Assembly: GCA_025450575.1 (NCBI GenBank)
Contig: JANWHE010000014.1
Span: 1 to 40,147 of the forward strand
Origin: Candidatus Saccharimonadales bacterium
Lineage (GTDB): Bacteria; Patescibacteriota; Saccharimonadia; Saccharimonadales; UBA10212
Reading direction: 5' to 3'
Length of the DNA stretch: 40,147 nucleotides
Numbering within the stretch: position 1 is the stretch's first letter; the number at the start of each line of letters is the position of its first letter. The notes under the pieces were generated by a model, which saw nothing but the letters and a program-made list of their open reading frames with translations, was not told the origin of the DNA and ran no database searches. Shown here one piece after another: positions 23,067 through 30,253 of the stretch. Both the position numbers and the translations under genes were made by a program.

Positions 23067-23495
23067 CTAGCGGTTGGGCTGGAGCATGCTGACCCGGTTG
23101 CCTTCGGTATCCCTGAACGAAATCCACAGGCCCACGCCGGGAATCATGGTCGGTTCCATGGTGCGCTGGCCGTCCGGCGTCATGCCGCCCATAATCTGGC
23201 CGCCGGCTTTTTTGACTTCCTCGATCGCCGCCTTGATATCGTCGACCGAGATGACTACCGATGGCGCCTGCGAATCGGGGCTGTCAGTTTTGGCGTAAAA
23301 TCCACCGTTGATAGCGCCTGGTGTCTTGACCATGCCATTAGCATCGGTTTCGGTGGTTTGGGCGACTACGTAATTGCCCATCTCCGGACCCATAGGCTGG
23401 GCTTTCCAGCCAAAAACCGTCTGATAGAATTTGACCATCCGGTCTTTGTCTTCGTATCCCATCTCAAAATGTACTACCGGATTTGGTTTTGCCAT
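23067..23495 (-). CDS. VOC-family (glyoxalase/bleomycin-resistance-like) protein
   Basis: A 142 aa vicinal-oxygen-chelate fold protein with two beta-alpha-beta repeats: VVHFEMGYEDKDRMVKFYQ with FGWK in the first, and VVISVDDIKAAIEEVKKAGG with the closing VGLWISFRDTEGNRVSML in the second. The PxHFE and late D-EGN signatures resemble the small PhnB/YdcA-like VOC proteins annotated as glyoxalase superfamily. The substrate is unknown. The start has AAAGGGGAG upstream, and TATAAT lies at 23525-23530 on the minus strand, about 29 bases before the ATG. Confidence 0.88.
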   Translation of the reverse strand: MAKPNPVVHFEMGYEDKDRMVKFYQTVFGWKAQPMGPEMGNYVVAQTTETDANGMVKTPGAINGGFYAKTDSPDSQAPSVVISVDDIKAAIEEVKKAGGQIMGGMTPDGQRTMEPTMIPGVGLWISFRDTEGNRVSMLQPNR

Positions 23496-23524
23496 AAAAC
23501 TCCCCTTTCTTAACTTGTAATTAA

Positions 23525-23554
23525 ATTATACTACTGCCCGTCTGAGTGTATAAT
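23525..23554. promoter_or_regulatory. divergent promoter region between the VOC gene and the 83 aa gene
   Basis: Perfect TATAAT hexamers occur on both strands: at 23525-23530 on minus (toward the VOC gene) and at 23549-23554 on plus (toward the gene at 23576). Each -35 would fall close to the other -10, so the two promoters probably compete. Confidence 0.45.
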
Positions 23555-23575
23555 CGAACGAATTAAGGAGTCGGT

Positions 23576-23827
23576 ATGACTAGGCGATATAACGCGTGTC
23601 TGCAGTCACTGATGGACGGGGTTGACGGCTTGCCAACCGAAGAAATTTCGGACGAGCAGATAACCAGGCTCCAAGATGCTGGCGGCCACGAGGATACGGG
23701 TCAAAATGTCTTTGAATGTCAGGTAATCGGCTGTTCGATGGAAATGAAAACGCAGGTTCTGATGGGTAAATTAACGTTAATGAGCACCGATGTACTAACG
23801 GGGCAGCAGCCTTGCCAAGATTCCTAA
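23576..23827 (+). CDS. hypothetical protein, 83 aa
   Basis: Not recognised. A small soluble acidic protein with three central or C-terminal cysteines (FECQVIGCSME, QPCQDS) and no hydrophobic segment. The start is well supported: TATAAT at 23549-23554, then AAGGAG seven bases before the ATG. It is flanked by a divergent VOC gene and a convergent hypothetical gene, so it forms its own unit. Confidence 0.6.
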   Translation: MTRRYNACLQSLMDGVDGLPTEEISDEQITRLQDAGGHEDTGQNVFECQVIGCSMEMKTQVLMGKLTLMSTDVLTGQQPCQDS

Positions 23828-23870
23828 CTACTCGATTTTGTTTTGTTCCACCCGTACGCGTGCGCGCTCC

Positions 23871-24266
23871 TTATAAAACTGCTAGAGCACCTATTCTTAT
23901 AGCAACGACTCTTTCGCCTTCGCGAAGCACTTCTACCCCGGATCCTCGCATTTCTGCCAACCTGTAAGCTAGTTCTCCTACCTGATGTTCTACACGAACC
24001 ATCGTCTCTGAAGACCGTTCGTGATAATGCATTTCGTGCCTTATAACTGTAACCGCTGGTGCCTCAGCGGTTGCTTCTCTCTGAACTACTCTTTTTCCAT
24101 TGAGTCCGCCGTACATTCCAAGATGAGCAGCCTCAGCTACTTCGTCTTCATTTAGTGGCGGATGTATTTCAGTAATAACACCCTGGCCAACATCAGCCAC
24201 GTAGCCGTCACCTCTGATATCTTTAACCCATCTTGAATTTATAGTAGTTTCATATGAATCTGCCAT
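23871..24266 (-). CDS. hypothetical protein, 131 aa
   Basis: Not recognised. A soluble protein with a mixed alpha/beta look: a DVGQGVITEIHPPL strand pair near 26-39, a strand rich in His (VIRHEMHYHERSSE) near 74-87, then a helix EHQVGELAYRLAEMRG and a C-terminal strand VVAIRIGALAVL. The start has AAAGGAG seven bases upstream. By eye its codons (ATA, CTT, AGA) are more A/T-rich than those of nearby genes, which may mean recent acquisition. It lies next to the rarA-tail remnant at 24336-24377. Confidence 0.6.
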   Translation of the reverse strand: MADSYETTINSRWVKDIRGDGYVADVGQGVITEIHPPLNEDEVAEAAHLGMYGGLNGKRVVQREATAEAPAVTVIRHEMHYHERSSETMVRVEHQVGELAYRLAEMRGSGVEVLREGERVVAIRIGALAVL

Positions 24267-24335
24267 AGAACTCCTTTCATGACATTTATACGCTCAATTT
24301 AACCATGTGCAAGCACGAGCAACTTAGCTTCAGTT

Positions 24336-24377
24336 TTATTTTCCAAAGAAGTCGGTGCCGGTGAGTTCGTCGGACAA
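24336..24377 (-). pseudogene. remnant of a rarA 3' end
   Basis: The minus strand reads LSDELTGTDFFGK then TAA, with a stop codon just upstream in the same frame. The intact RarA ends [12 protein letters not shown]. At DNA level 24345-24376 matches 25091-25122 at 26 of 32 positions, some of the differences being silent. This is best explained as the displaced end of another rarA allele. It lies on the far side of the RRM cassette from the working gene. Confidence 0.55.
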
Positions 24378-24394
24378 ACTTCAAATATAAAAGA

Positions 24395-24425
24395 ACGCCC
24401 TATTGCTAGGGCGTCCCTTTTGCTT
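24395..24425 (-). terminator. hairpin terminator after the RRM gene, possibly bidirectional
   Basis: A perfect 8 bp stem (24395-24402 with 24407-24414) and a 4-base loop. On the minus strand it is followed by TTCTTTTATATTT. On the plus strand it is followed by CCCTTTTGCTTTTTT. It therefore could stop transcription from either side, mainly that of the RRM unit. Confidence 0.7.
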
Positions 24426-24468
24426 TTTTGGGCTTTTTAACTTCTTTTCTGCCCCGGTCTTTGCTCAT
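24406..24468 (-). CDS. very small basic protein, 20 aa
   Basis: Starts one base after the RRM stop (TAAAATG) and encodes MSKDRGRKEVKKPKKAKGTP, then TAG inside the terminator stem. The composition (9 Lys or Arg in 20) and the GRKEVKKPKK core resemble short basic hypothetical proteins that I know from many bacteria, though I cannot check a match. The tight spacing suggests coupled translation with the RRM protein. It could also be a chance ORF in an A-rich terminator region. Confidence 0.45.
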   Translation of the reverse strand: MSKDRGRKEVKKPKKAKGTP

Positions 24469-24469
24469 T

Positions 24470-24763
24470 TTAGTAGCGCCGGCCGCCACCGCCACCGCCG
24501 TAACTTGGACGATCGACTTGTGGTTTGGCAATGTTAACTACCAAAGCGCGGCCGTCAATATCTTTGCCGTTAAGTTCTTTGATAGCGGCTTGGGCTTCGT
24601 CTTCTGAACTGAGTTCCACAAAGCCGAACCCTTTGGACTGATTGCTATCGCGGTCCACGATTACTTTGGCGGAAACCACTGTGCCAAATTCGTCGAACAT
24701 GGCTTTTAATTTGGCGTCATCGACGCTGTAGGCTAGTGACCCTACGTATAATTTTGCTGACAT
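24470..24763 (-). CDS. RRM-domain RNA-binding protein, Gly-rich tail
   Basis: A 97 aa single-RRM protein like the cyanobacterial Rbp proteins. RNP2 is KLYVGSLAY (4-12) and RNP1 is KGFGFVEL (44-51), both with the expected aromatics. The domain ends near residue 82 with LVVNIAKPQ, followed by a short tail YGGGGGGRRY. Such proteins bind single-stranded RNA and are often induced by cold. Upstream are AAAGGT eight bases before the ATG and a stable hairpin at 24787-24815 in the probable leader. An acidic 35 aa ORF precedes it, a basic 20 aa ORF follows, and a terminator closes the unit. Confidence 0.94.
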   Translation of the reverse strand: MSAKLYVGSLAYSVDDAKLKAMFDEFGTVVSAKVIVDRDSNQSKGFGFVELSSEDEAQAAIKELNGKDIDGRALVVNIAKPQVDRPSYGGGGGGRRY

Positions 24764-24786
24764 AATTTAAACCTTTCTAAAGTTTA

Positions 24787-24815
24787 TGGGCCCAGACGTA
24801 TATACGCCGGGCCCA
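24787..24815 (-). promoter_or_regulatory. hairpin in the RRM mRNA leader or intercistronic region
   Basis: TGGGCCC (24787-24793) pairs with GGGCCCA (24809-24815) over seven bases, and the interior CGTATATACG can add a further three pairs. It ends 10 bases before the AAAGG ribosome site. There is no U-run, so it is more likely an RNA control or stability element than a terminator. Cold-dependent folding is a guess based on the gene type. Confidence 0.4.
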
Positions 24816-24829
24816 CTCAAAACTGCTAT

Positions 24830-24937
24830 CTACTCTTTTTCTGGAGTAGTTGTTTCTTCTGTTGCTGCCGCGCCTTCGGCAGGCGCAGCGTCTTTTGACT
24901 CTTCGTTAGTTACTGGAGCGGTGTGATTGTCTGACAT
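24830..24937 (-). CDS. small acidic disordered protein, 35 aa
   Basis: Reads MSDNHTAPVTNEESKDAAPA and continues with Glu, Ala and Thr to a TAG at 24830-24832. AAAGGA lies eight bases before the ATG, so initiation is well supported. Low complexity, strongly acidic, no predicted fold. It is the first gene of the RRM unit, 66 bp before the RRM start. Function unknown; it could be a charge partner or a leader ORF. Confidence 0.55.
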   Translation of the reverse strand: MSDNHTAPVTNEESKDAAPAEGAAATEETTTPEKE

Positions 24938-25039
24938 TTTAAATGTCCTTTCTTGATTAATTGCTGTGTGCCGTAGCCCAACAACAATCTTTACCGGCGC
25001 TCCCTTTTTAGATGTTTAGTGTTGCAGTCGTCTAGTTAC

Positions 25040-25059
25040 CTTTAAGTATACGCTTAAAG
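25040..25059. promoter_or_regulatory. inverted repeat CTTTAAG-N6-CTTAAAG
   Basis: Perfect 7-base arms with spacer TATACG. Read on the minus strand it contains TATACT (25045-25050), a possible -10 for the acidic ORF-RRM unit, so the repeat may be an operator over that promoter. It lies 25 bp after the rarA stop, and lack of a U-run argues against a terminator. Confidence 0.35.
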
Positions 25060-25084
25060 AGTTAATTAAGCTAATTGGCCATGG

Positions 25085-26281
25085 TCAGCTAAAGAAGTCC
25101 GTGTTGGCCAGTTCGTCGGGCAGGAAGCCGCGGGTGTCTTTGAAGCCGGCTTCCCATTTGTAGCCTTCGTTGTAGCCTAGATCTTTCATTAGTTTGGTCG
25201 GGGCGTTGCGCAGGTGCAGGGGCACCGGCGCGTCCGGAAATTGCCTGGCGGCGGCTTGGGCATTATTCATGGCATTAGTAATATCGCGAGATTTTGGTGC
25301 TTTGGACAAAACCGTGGCGCAGTGGAACAGGTTATATTGGCACTCCGGCATTCCGATACGCTCGACCGCCAGAAATGTTGAGACGGCCAGGTTAAGCGCC
25401 GCCGGCGCGGCCATGCCTATGTCTTCGCTGGCAAATACCACCATCCGGCGGGCTATAAACTTGGGGTCTTCGCCGGCCTGCAGCATGCGGGCCATATAAT
25501 AAAGCGCCGCGCTGGCATCGCCACCGCGCATCGATTTTATAAACGCGCTGATGATGTTGTAGTGCATCTCGCCGGCTTTGTCATAACCCGGCACCCGCCG
25601 CTGGGCGGCGGCCTCGACGATTTCTTTGGTGATGTTCCCTTTGCCGGCCAGCCGGGCGGCTAGCTCCAAGTTATTCAGCGCTATGCGGGCATCGCCGCCA
25701 GACAGCTCGGCTAGCAGCCCGATACTAGTCTTGGGCAGCCGTTTAACAGATAGTTTCTCGGCTTTGGCGGCCCGTTTGATAATCTCCGTAATATCCTCTT
25801 TGGACAGCGGCTCCAGCACTATCACCCGGCTGCGGCTGAGCAGCGGCGTAATGACTTCGAAGCTGGGGTTCTCGGTCGTGGCGCCGATGAGAGTTATCAG
25901 CCCGGATTCGACATGCGGCAAAAAAGCGTCCTGCTGAGCCTTGTTGAAACGGTGTATTTCGTCGACGAATAAAACGGTTTTGCGCGGGGCTTGGGTGGTA
26001 TCGCCCTGCTCGTTATGTTTAGCCCGTTCCACGACTTTCGTAACATCAGCCTTGCCGGCGGTGACCGCCGATATCTCTATAAAGTCGGCGTCTAACTCGT
26101 TGGCGATAATCCGAGCAAGCGTAGTCTTACCGCTGCCCGGCGGTCCCCAGAATATCAGGCTGAAGGGCTGGCCGCCGGCCACCAGCTTATTAAGTAGCTT
26201 GTCTTGGCCAACGACCTGTTCCTGGCCGACGACATCGCCGAGTTTTTGCGGCCGCATCCGTTCCGCTAAAGGTCTCTCCAT
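25085..26281 (-). CDS. rarA: replication-associated recombination protein A (RarA/MgsA)
   Basis: A 398 aa AAA+ ATPase of the clamp-loader clade that acts at stalled replication forks. Walker A is GPPGSGKT (46-53), Walker [10 protein letters not shown] (104-112), sensor 1 [11 protein letters not shown] near 130, and the C-terminal MgsA domain is complete ([49 protein letters not shown]). The protein ends [19 protein letters not shown] (26289-26294 on minus) sits seven bases before the ATG, predicting a leaderless mRNA. A diverged copy of its 3' end lies 746 bases downstream. Confidence 0.95.
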   Translation of the reverse strand: MERPLAERMRPQKLGDVVGQEQVVGQDKLLNKLVAGGQPFSLIFWGPPGSGKTTLARIIANELDADFIEISAVTAGKADVTKVVERAKHNEQGDTTQAPRKTVLFVDEIHRFNKAQQDAFLPHVESGLITLIGATTENPSFEVITPLLSRSRVIVLEPLSKEDITEIIKRAAKAEKLSVKRLPKTSIGLLAELSGGDARIALNNLELAARLAGKGNITKEIVEAAAQRRVPGYDKAGEMHYNIISAFIKSMRGGDASAALYYMARMLQAGEDPKFIARRMVVFASEDIGMAAPAALNLAVSTFLAVERIGMPECQYNLFHCATVLSKAPKSRDITNAMNNAQAAARQFPDAPVPLHLRNAPTKLMKDLGYNEGYKWEAGFKDTRGFLPDELANTDFFS

Positions 26282-26288
26282 ACTTATA

Positions 26289-26294
26289 AGTATA
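26289..26294 (-). promoter_or_regulatory. -10 element of rarA (leaderless)
   Basis: TATACT on the minus strand, then seven bases, then the ATG. TTGTGT lies 19 bases upstream as a weak -35. A palindrome ACTTATAAGT (26282-26291) overlaps the -10. Confidence 0.5.
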
Positions 26295-26341
26295 AGGCGG
26301 GTAGCTTACCTAAACACAAGCGTAGTATCCTTAATGTTGAT

Positions 26342-26896
26342 ATGCGAGGGTTGAAGCGGTTATCTTCCTTAAAAAAACCGAGGGTCTTTATCCCCTTGCT
26401 GATAGGCGCCCTGGTGCTTTTGGCCGCCGTATCGGCAATCCGCAACCTCAATTCTCCCGCCCAGGGCACGGTGACGACCCAGCTGACCGATAATACGCCG
26501 ACGCCGCCGGCGCAAAAGACTTTTACGGATAGCTACATAAGTTTCAGCTATCCATATATCTATAGCGTCCAGCCGGTCCAGAAAGATAAGCAGGCTTTAG
26601 ATGCCGTGAGCCTGATAGCCAGCCAGCGCCGCGACCAGTTCGTGTCCTTGTCTTTGGCGCGCGAAAGCTTAGCCGGCGATTCCGGAGTCAGCTACCGCAA
26701 GGCCCATCCGGAACTCTACAAGACCGTTTCGTCAACTCCCCAGTCAATTATTTTCGCGAGAAATGACGATACGGAATACACCGGCTTCATCGTTCACGGC
26801 GACGAGGTCCTGTCGGTCAGTTTAAGTACGGTAGGAACCGCCGACTTAAGTAAGGACTACGGCCAGATAGTGGACAGTTTGGTGTGGCGGCAGTGA
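26342..26896 (+). CDS. membrane-anchored hypothetical protein, possibly PsbP-like domain
   Basis: A 184 aa protein with a basic N-terminus, one membrane helix (about 15-34, VFIPLLIGALVLLAAVSAI), a Thr/Pro linker and a ~120 aa extracytoplasmic domain. The domain begins YISFSYPYIYSV, has VSLSLARESL in the middle and ends DSLVWRQ. The opening strand and the final 'I-x-SL-x-W' helix resemble PsbP/Mog1-fold domains, but the match is weak. It is divergent from rarA and 25 bp before the first surface gene, so it may belong to the surface block. Confidence 0.65.
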   Translation: MRGLKRLSSLKKPRVFIPLLIGALVLLAAVSAIRNLNSPAQGTVTTQLTDNTPTPPAQKTFTDSYISFSYPYIYSVQPVQKDKQALDAVSLIASQRRDQFVSLSLARESLAGDSGVSYRKAHPELYKTVSSTPQSIIFARNDDTEYTGFIVHGDEVLSVSLSTVGTADLSKDYGQIVDSLVWRQ

Positions 26897-26921
26897 TATA
26901 CTTTTTAAAGATGGGGGTCAG

Positions 26922-27965
26922 ATGCTAAGGTCGCTGTTTACTTCTTTGGTCGCTGGCGGTTTATTCTTCGCCGTGCTGCCTTCCACCACCAATTACCAGC
27001 TGAACAGCTACGGGTTCGGCAGTGGCGGCACTTCTAACTCCAGTACTTCGAATTATTCATTGGAAGGCCTGACCGGCGAAATCAATAGTCAGGCCGACGC
27101 CACATCATCTTATAATTTAAAACCTGGTTTTACTCAGACCCAGCAGGCCAGCGTGCCAAAAGTGACGATCACCAACCCCAGCAACTACTACGATAAGCTG
27201 CATTTCGTCATCGACCAGCAGAACAACCCGGCGGACGCGCTTTACGCCCTGCAGGTCTGCGTGGGTAGCGGCTTCCCCTGCGGCAGCCCGCTGTACGTCA
27301 AAGCCGATAATACTTTAGGCGCAACGCTTACGACCGCGGATTATCAGCTATACATGGCGTGGGGCGGCAGCGGCGGCGGCAATATCATAGGCCTGAGCCC
27401 AGGGACGACTTACTACGTCCACGCCAAGGCTACGCAGGGCAAGTTCACGGAAAGCGCTTACGGCCCTTCCTCCAATGCCGCCACCTCTGCCCAGCAGATC
27501 AGCTTCTGCCTGTATACCATCAGCTGCGGCAGCGGCAATACCGTCAGTTTCAGCGGCCTGCTGGCCGGCACGCCGGCTAACGGTTCGAATAATATTGGGG
27601 TTGATTTTTCGACTAATGCTGACTCCGGCGGCAGCATCTACATATATTCCAATAACGGCGCGCTGGTCAGCACGACCCATCCCGGCAGCCCGATAACCTC
27701 GGCTACCGCCGATTTAAGTTCCGCCAGCCAAGGGTTTGGGGCGCGGGTAGCCAGCACTACTTTACTATCAGCCGTAACTCCTTATGATGGCAGTGGCAGC
27801 CAAGTGGGCGGCCTAGCCACCACTGTAGCTACCATCCTGGATGCCGCGGCGCCGGTCAGCGGCGGCACGGCCGCTATCCAGCTCCAGGCCAAGGTGTCTA
27901 ATACGACGCTGGCGGCTACCGACTACGGCGATATCATAACGGTAATAGCCGCGGCCCGGTTCTAG
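26922..27965 (+). CDS. secreted beta-rich surface protein
   Basis: A 347 aa protein with an N-terminal hydrophobic signal (about 5-19) and a mature part rich in Ser, Thr, Gly, Asn and Tyr. The region KVTITNPSNYYDKLHFVIDQ through YYVHAKATQGKF (about 85-175) looks like a fibronectin-type beta domain, and the C-terminal ~150 residues form a second beta domain ending AATDYGDIITVIAAARF. The next gene ends in the same way. Two cysteine pairs could form disulfides (CVGSGFPC, CLYTISC). No LPxTG or membrane anchor is visible, so attachment may be through partner proteins. An 8 bp hairpin (27954-27961 with 27978-27985) spans the stop codon without a U-run. Confidence 0.75.
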   Translation: MLRSLFTSLVAGGLFFAVLPSTTNYQLNSYGFGSGGTSNSSTSNYSLEGLTGEINSQADATSSYNLKPGFTQTQQASVPKVTITNPSNYYDKLHFVIDQQNNPADALYALQVCVGSGFPCGSPLYVKADNTLGATLTTADYQLYMAWGGSGGGNIIGLSPGTTYYVHAKATQGKFTESAYGPSSNAATSAQQISFCLYTISCGSGNTVSFSGLLAGTPANGSNNIGVDFSTNADSGGSIYIYSNNGALVSTTHPGSPITSATADLSSASQGFGARVASTTLLSAVTPYDGSGSQVGGLATTVATILDAAAPVSGGTAAIQLQAKVSNTTLAATDYGDIITVIAAARF

Positions 27966-27993
27966 GCTGTGTAAAAAAACCGGGCAATAGTAG

Positions 27994-28023
27994 TTGACAA
28001 AGGCCTATAAGCTCAAGCAAAAT
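27994..28023 (+). promoter_or_regulatory. promoter of the surface protein gene at 28053
   Basis: A consensus TTGACA (27994-27999) and CAAAAT (28018-28023) are 18 bases apart. AGGAG at 28032-28036 lies 16 bases before the ATG, an unusually long spacing for a ribosome site. Confidence 0.5.
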
Positions 28024-28052
28024 GATTATCTAGGAGAATAAAAAACCAAAAA

Positions 28053-29093
28053 ATGAAAAATCTGACTTCCCATTATAGCCGCTGGAAAGCGCTTGCAGCG
28101 GTATTCGTATTGCTTCTTGTAGCCCAAGTATTAATTCTGTTACCCCGGGCCTCGGCCGCGACCCTGACGAATACCTATGTCCGCCTGGACCGGCTGTCAG
28201 CTGACACCGCCACGTCTTTTAGGCTGGTATTTAAGACCGCCGGCGCCGGGGCGACATCCGTCACCGTTGATTTCACCGCCGCGTGGGCATCAGCCTCCGG
28301 CTCCGTAAATGCCACTCAATCGGTTTCCTCAGCTTCTTGCGCCGCCGATACCGGCGCTACGGCTTTGCCCGGCAGCATAACCGCCGCCGGCGCTGGCAAC
28401 GTCGTTACTATCAGCAGCGTTACGGCTTTATCGGCCACAACAGCCTACTGCGTAGATTTAACCAGCACTTCGGCCGTGACCAATCCATCGGCCGGCACCT
28501 ATAGTCCAATAGTCACCGCTGGCAGCGATTCAACGAACACTACCATAGATATTGTCGGCAGCAACGCCGACCAGATTGGCGTAACCGCCAGCGTCGGCGA
28601 AAGCTTCACCTTCTCGCTGTCCTCTAACTCAGCCGCTCTTGGCGCCTTGTCAGCAGCCGGTCCTACAAAACTGGGTTCGCCCATCAGCGCCACGGTCAGC
28701 ACCAATGCCGCCGGCGGCTGGCAGATGTGGGCCGCCGACCCGGCTGGCACGCCCGGACTGCATTCCACGACGGCCAACCATACTATCGGTTACAGCCCGG
28801 CAGCCGGCGCCGCAGCCTCGGCTTTATCTACCGGAGTTGAAGGATACAACCTGGGCAGCGGGACGATAGGCGGCACTACTTGCGGCACACCTACCTACGG
28901 TAACTTTGCTTCGGGCGGAGTCAACTACAAAGGCAGCGGCCTGGACAACACCTTAAGGAGCCTGGTTTCAGCTACCGGCGCAGCCGATACCTGCGCTTTG
29001 CCGTTGACCACCAACGCTTCCATCAGCAACACCACACCCGCCGCTACTGACTACGCCAGCACTATCACCGTAGTCGCAGCCGGATTGTTCTAA
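28053..29093 (+). CDS. secreted beta-rich surface protein with a WxL-like C-terminal domain
   Basis: A 346 aa protein with a clear signal peptide (hydrophobic 13-32, cleavage after RASAA likely) and two Ala/Ser/Thr-rich beta domains. The C-terminal one (about 170-346) includes ATVSTNAAGGWQMWAADPAG and ends AATDYASTITVVAAGLF. This is the topology of WxL and spore-coat-U-like domains, which end with a Y-x-x-x-(I/L)-T-x-x-x strand. Together with the DUF916-like membrane proteins downstream this suggests a WxL-like surface complex. Its own promoter and a strong terminator bracket the gene, so it is likely an abundant surface or structural protein. Confidence 0.78.
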   Translation: MKNLTSHYSRWKALAAVFVLLLVAQVLILLPRASAATLTNTYVRLDRLSADTATSFRLVFKTAGAGATSVTVDFTAAWASASGSVNATQSVSSASCAADTGATALPGSITAAGAGNVVTISSVTALSATTAYCVDLTSTSAVTNPSAGTYSPIVTAGSDSTNTTIDIVGSNADQIGVTASVGESFTFSLSSNSAALGALSAAGPTKLGSPISATVSTNAAGGWQMWAADPAGTPGLHSTTANHTIGYSPAAGAAASALSTGVEGYNLGSGTIGGTTCGTPTYGNFASGGVNYKGSGLDNTLRSLVSATGAADTCALPLTTNASISNTTPAATDYASTITVVAAGLF

Positions 29094-29109
29094 AGACACC
29101 TGAATCAAG

Positions 29110-29135
29110 AAACGCCGGAAAAATCGGCGTTTTTT
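29110..29135 (+). terminator. rho-independent terminator after the gene at 28053
   Basis: An 8 bp stem (AAACGCCG 29110-29117 with CGGCGTTT 29125-29132), a 7-base loop and a T run at 29131-29135. Confidence 0.85.
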
Positions 29136-29176
29136 GATGTCTTTTGTCCGATTATTACTGTAAAATCTAAAGCAAT

Positions 29177-30253
29177 ATGAGGGGTTACATGGGAGCTTTT
29201 AAGACAGTGGTCATGGCCGCGTTGCTGGTCATTGGGCTGCCGGCCGCCGCTTTAGCCCAGGCGGCGCCGACCGAAGGCGTATCACTACAAATATCCCCTT
29301 TGCCAATCGAATTAACCGCCCAGCCTGGCGCTTCGACCGCTACCGACCTGCGGGTCCGTAACGCCGGCAGCCAGGACGAACAGCTGCAGGTCCGCCTTTT
29401 GAAAGTCAGCGCCGACGATAACGGCAATGTCCACCTGACCCAGCCGGGCGCCAATGACGAACTGGTCCAATGGGTGAATTTTTCCAAAACTGTCTTTGAC
29501 GCCCCGCCCGGCCAGTGGCAGGACATAACTATGACAATCAATCTGCCTAAAACGGCGGCTTTCGGCTATTATTTCGCCGTCGAATACCTGCGAGCTAATA
29601 CCGAGCAGGCCCAGCCCGGAAAAGCCGTGGCCCGCGGCGCGGTAGCGACTTTCATACTGCTGAACGCCCAGGCTCCCGGCGCCAGCCGCCAAGCCAAGAT
29701 AGTAAGCTTTAGCGCCGACCGCAAATCTTACGAATTCCTGCCGGCGAATTTCACAATTAAGATACGTTCTACCGGCAATGTCCATGTGGCGCCCCACGGT
29801 AATATCTTCATCCTGCACGGGAAGAAACAGATAAGCTCAATCCCGGTCAACGCCGTCGAAGGCAATATCCTGCCTGGTTCCAGCCGGTTTTTCCAGGCCA
29901 GCTGGAACGACGGCTTCCCTGTTTATATAGCCAAAAATAATAATGGCGCGCCGGTTTTTGACAAGAACGGCAACCAGGCAAAAACGCTGAAATGGGATTT
30001 TTCTAAAGCCAATCACCTGCGTTTCGGACATTATACGGCCCATCTGGTAATGGTCTACGACAACGGGACGCGAGACGTGCCCATGGACGCTTTCGTCAGT
30101 TTCTGGGTAATCCCTTGGCGGATAATCGGCGCGGCTCTGCTGATCCTTATCTTTATCGGCATCGGCTTATGGTCCAGCTTCCGCAAGACCGGGCGCTTCT
30201 TAAAGCGCCAGACCGGGCGCGTCAAAAAGAGCAGCCCTAAGCGTGATGCTTAA
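29177..30253 (+). CDS. DUF916-like (WxL-interacting type) surface protein with C-terminal membrane anchor
   Basis: A 358 aa type I membrane protein: signal peptide (about 7-28, ending AALAQA), two Ig-like domains, a transmembrane helix (about 312-331, IIGAALLILIFIGIGLWSS) and a Lys/Arg-rich tail. The first domain opens ISPLPIELTAQPG followed by TDLRVRNAGSQDEQLQVR, the pattern of PF06030-like domains of WxL-interacting proteins. The second contains RSTGNVHVAPHGNIFI and closes before the helix. The following gene is a paralogue that overlaps its end by 8 bp. I infer a wall- or surface-facing holder for the secreted beta proteins upstream. The start could also be the ATG four codons later. Confidence 0.78.
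   Translation: MRGYMGAFKTVVMAALLVIGLPAAALAQAAPTEGVSLQISPLPIELTAQPGASTATDLRVRNAGSQDEQLQVRLLKVSADDNGNVHLTQPGANDELVQWVNFSKTVFDAPPGQWQDITMTINLPKTAAFGYYFAVEYLRANTEQAQPGKAVARGAVATFILLNAQAPGASRQAKIVSFSADRKSYEFLPANFTIKIRSTGNVHVAPHGNIFILHGKKQISSIPVNAVEGNILPGSSRFFQASWNDGFPVYIAKNNNGAPVFDKNGNQAKTLKWDFSKANHLRFGHYTAHLVMVYDNGTRDVPMDAFVSFWVIPWRIIGAALLILIFIGIGLWSSFRKTGRFLKRQTGRVKKSSPKRDA

Larger units (their letters stand above)
24345..25122. repeat. imperfect 32-base direct repeat flanking the RRM cassette (24345-24376 and 25091-25122)
   Basis: The two copies are in the same orientation, 746 bases apart, and both correspond to the rarA 3' end. Between them lie only the small basic ORF, the RRM gene and the acidic ORF. 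I see no integrase or transposase inside. Confidence 0.5.

Noticed and set aside
24336-25125. RRM cassette as an insertion sequence
   Set aside because: No transposase, no terminal inverted repeats and no short target duplication were seen; the flanking similarity is specific to the rarA gene end.
27954-27985. Terminator after the first surface gene
   Set aside because: The 8 bp stem has a 16-base loop and no U-run on either strand, so I do not call it a terminator.
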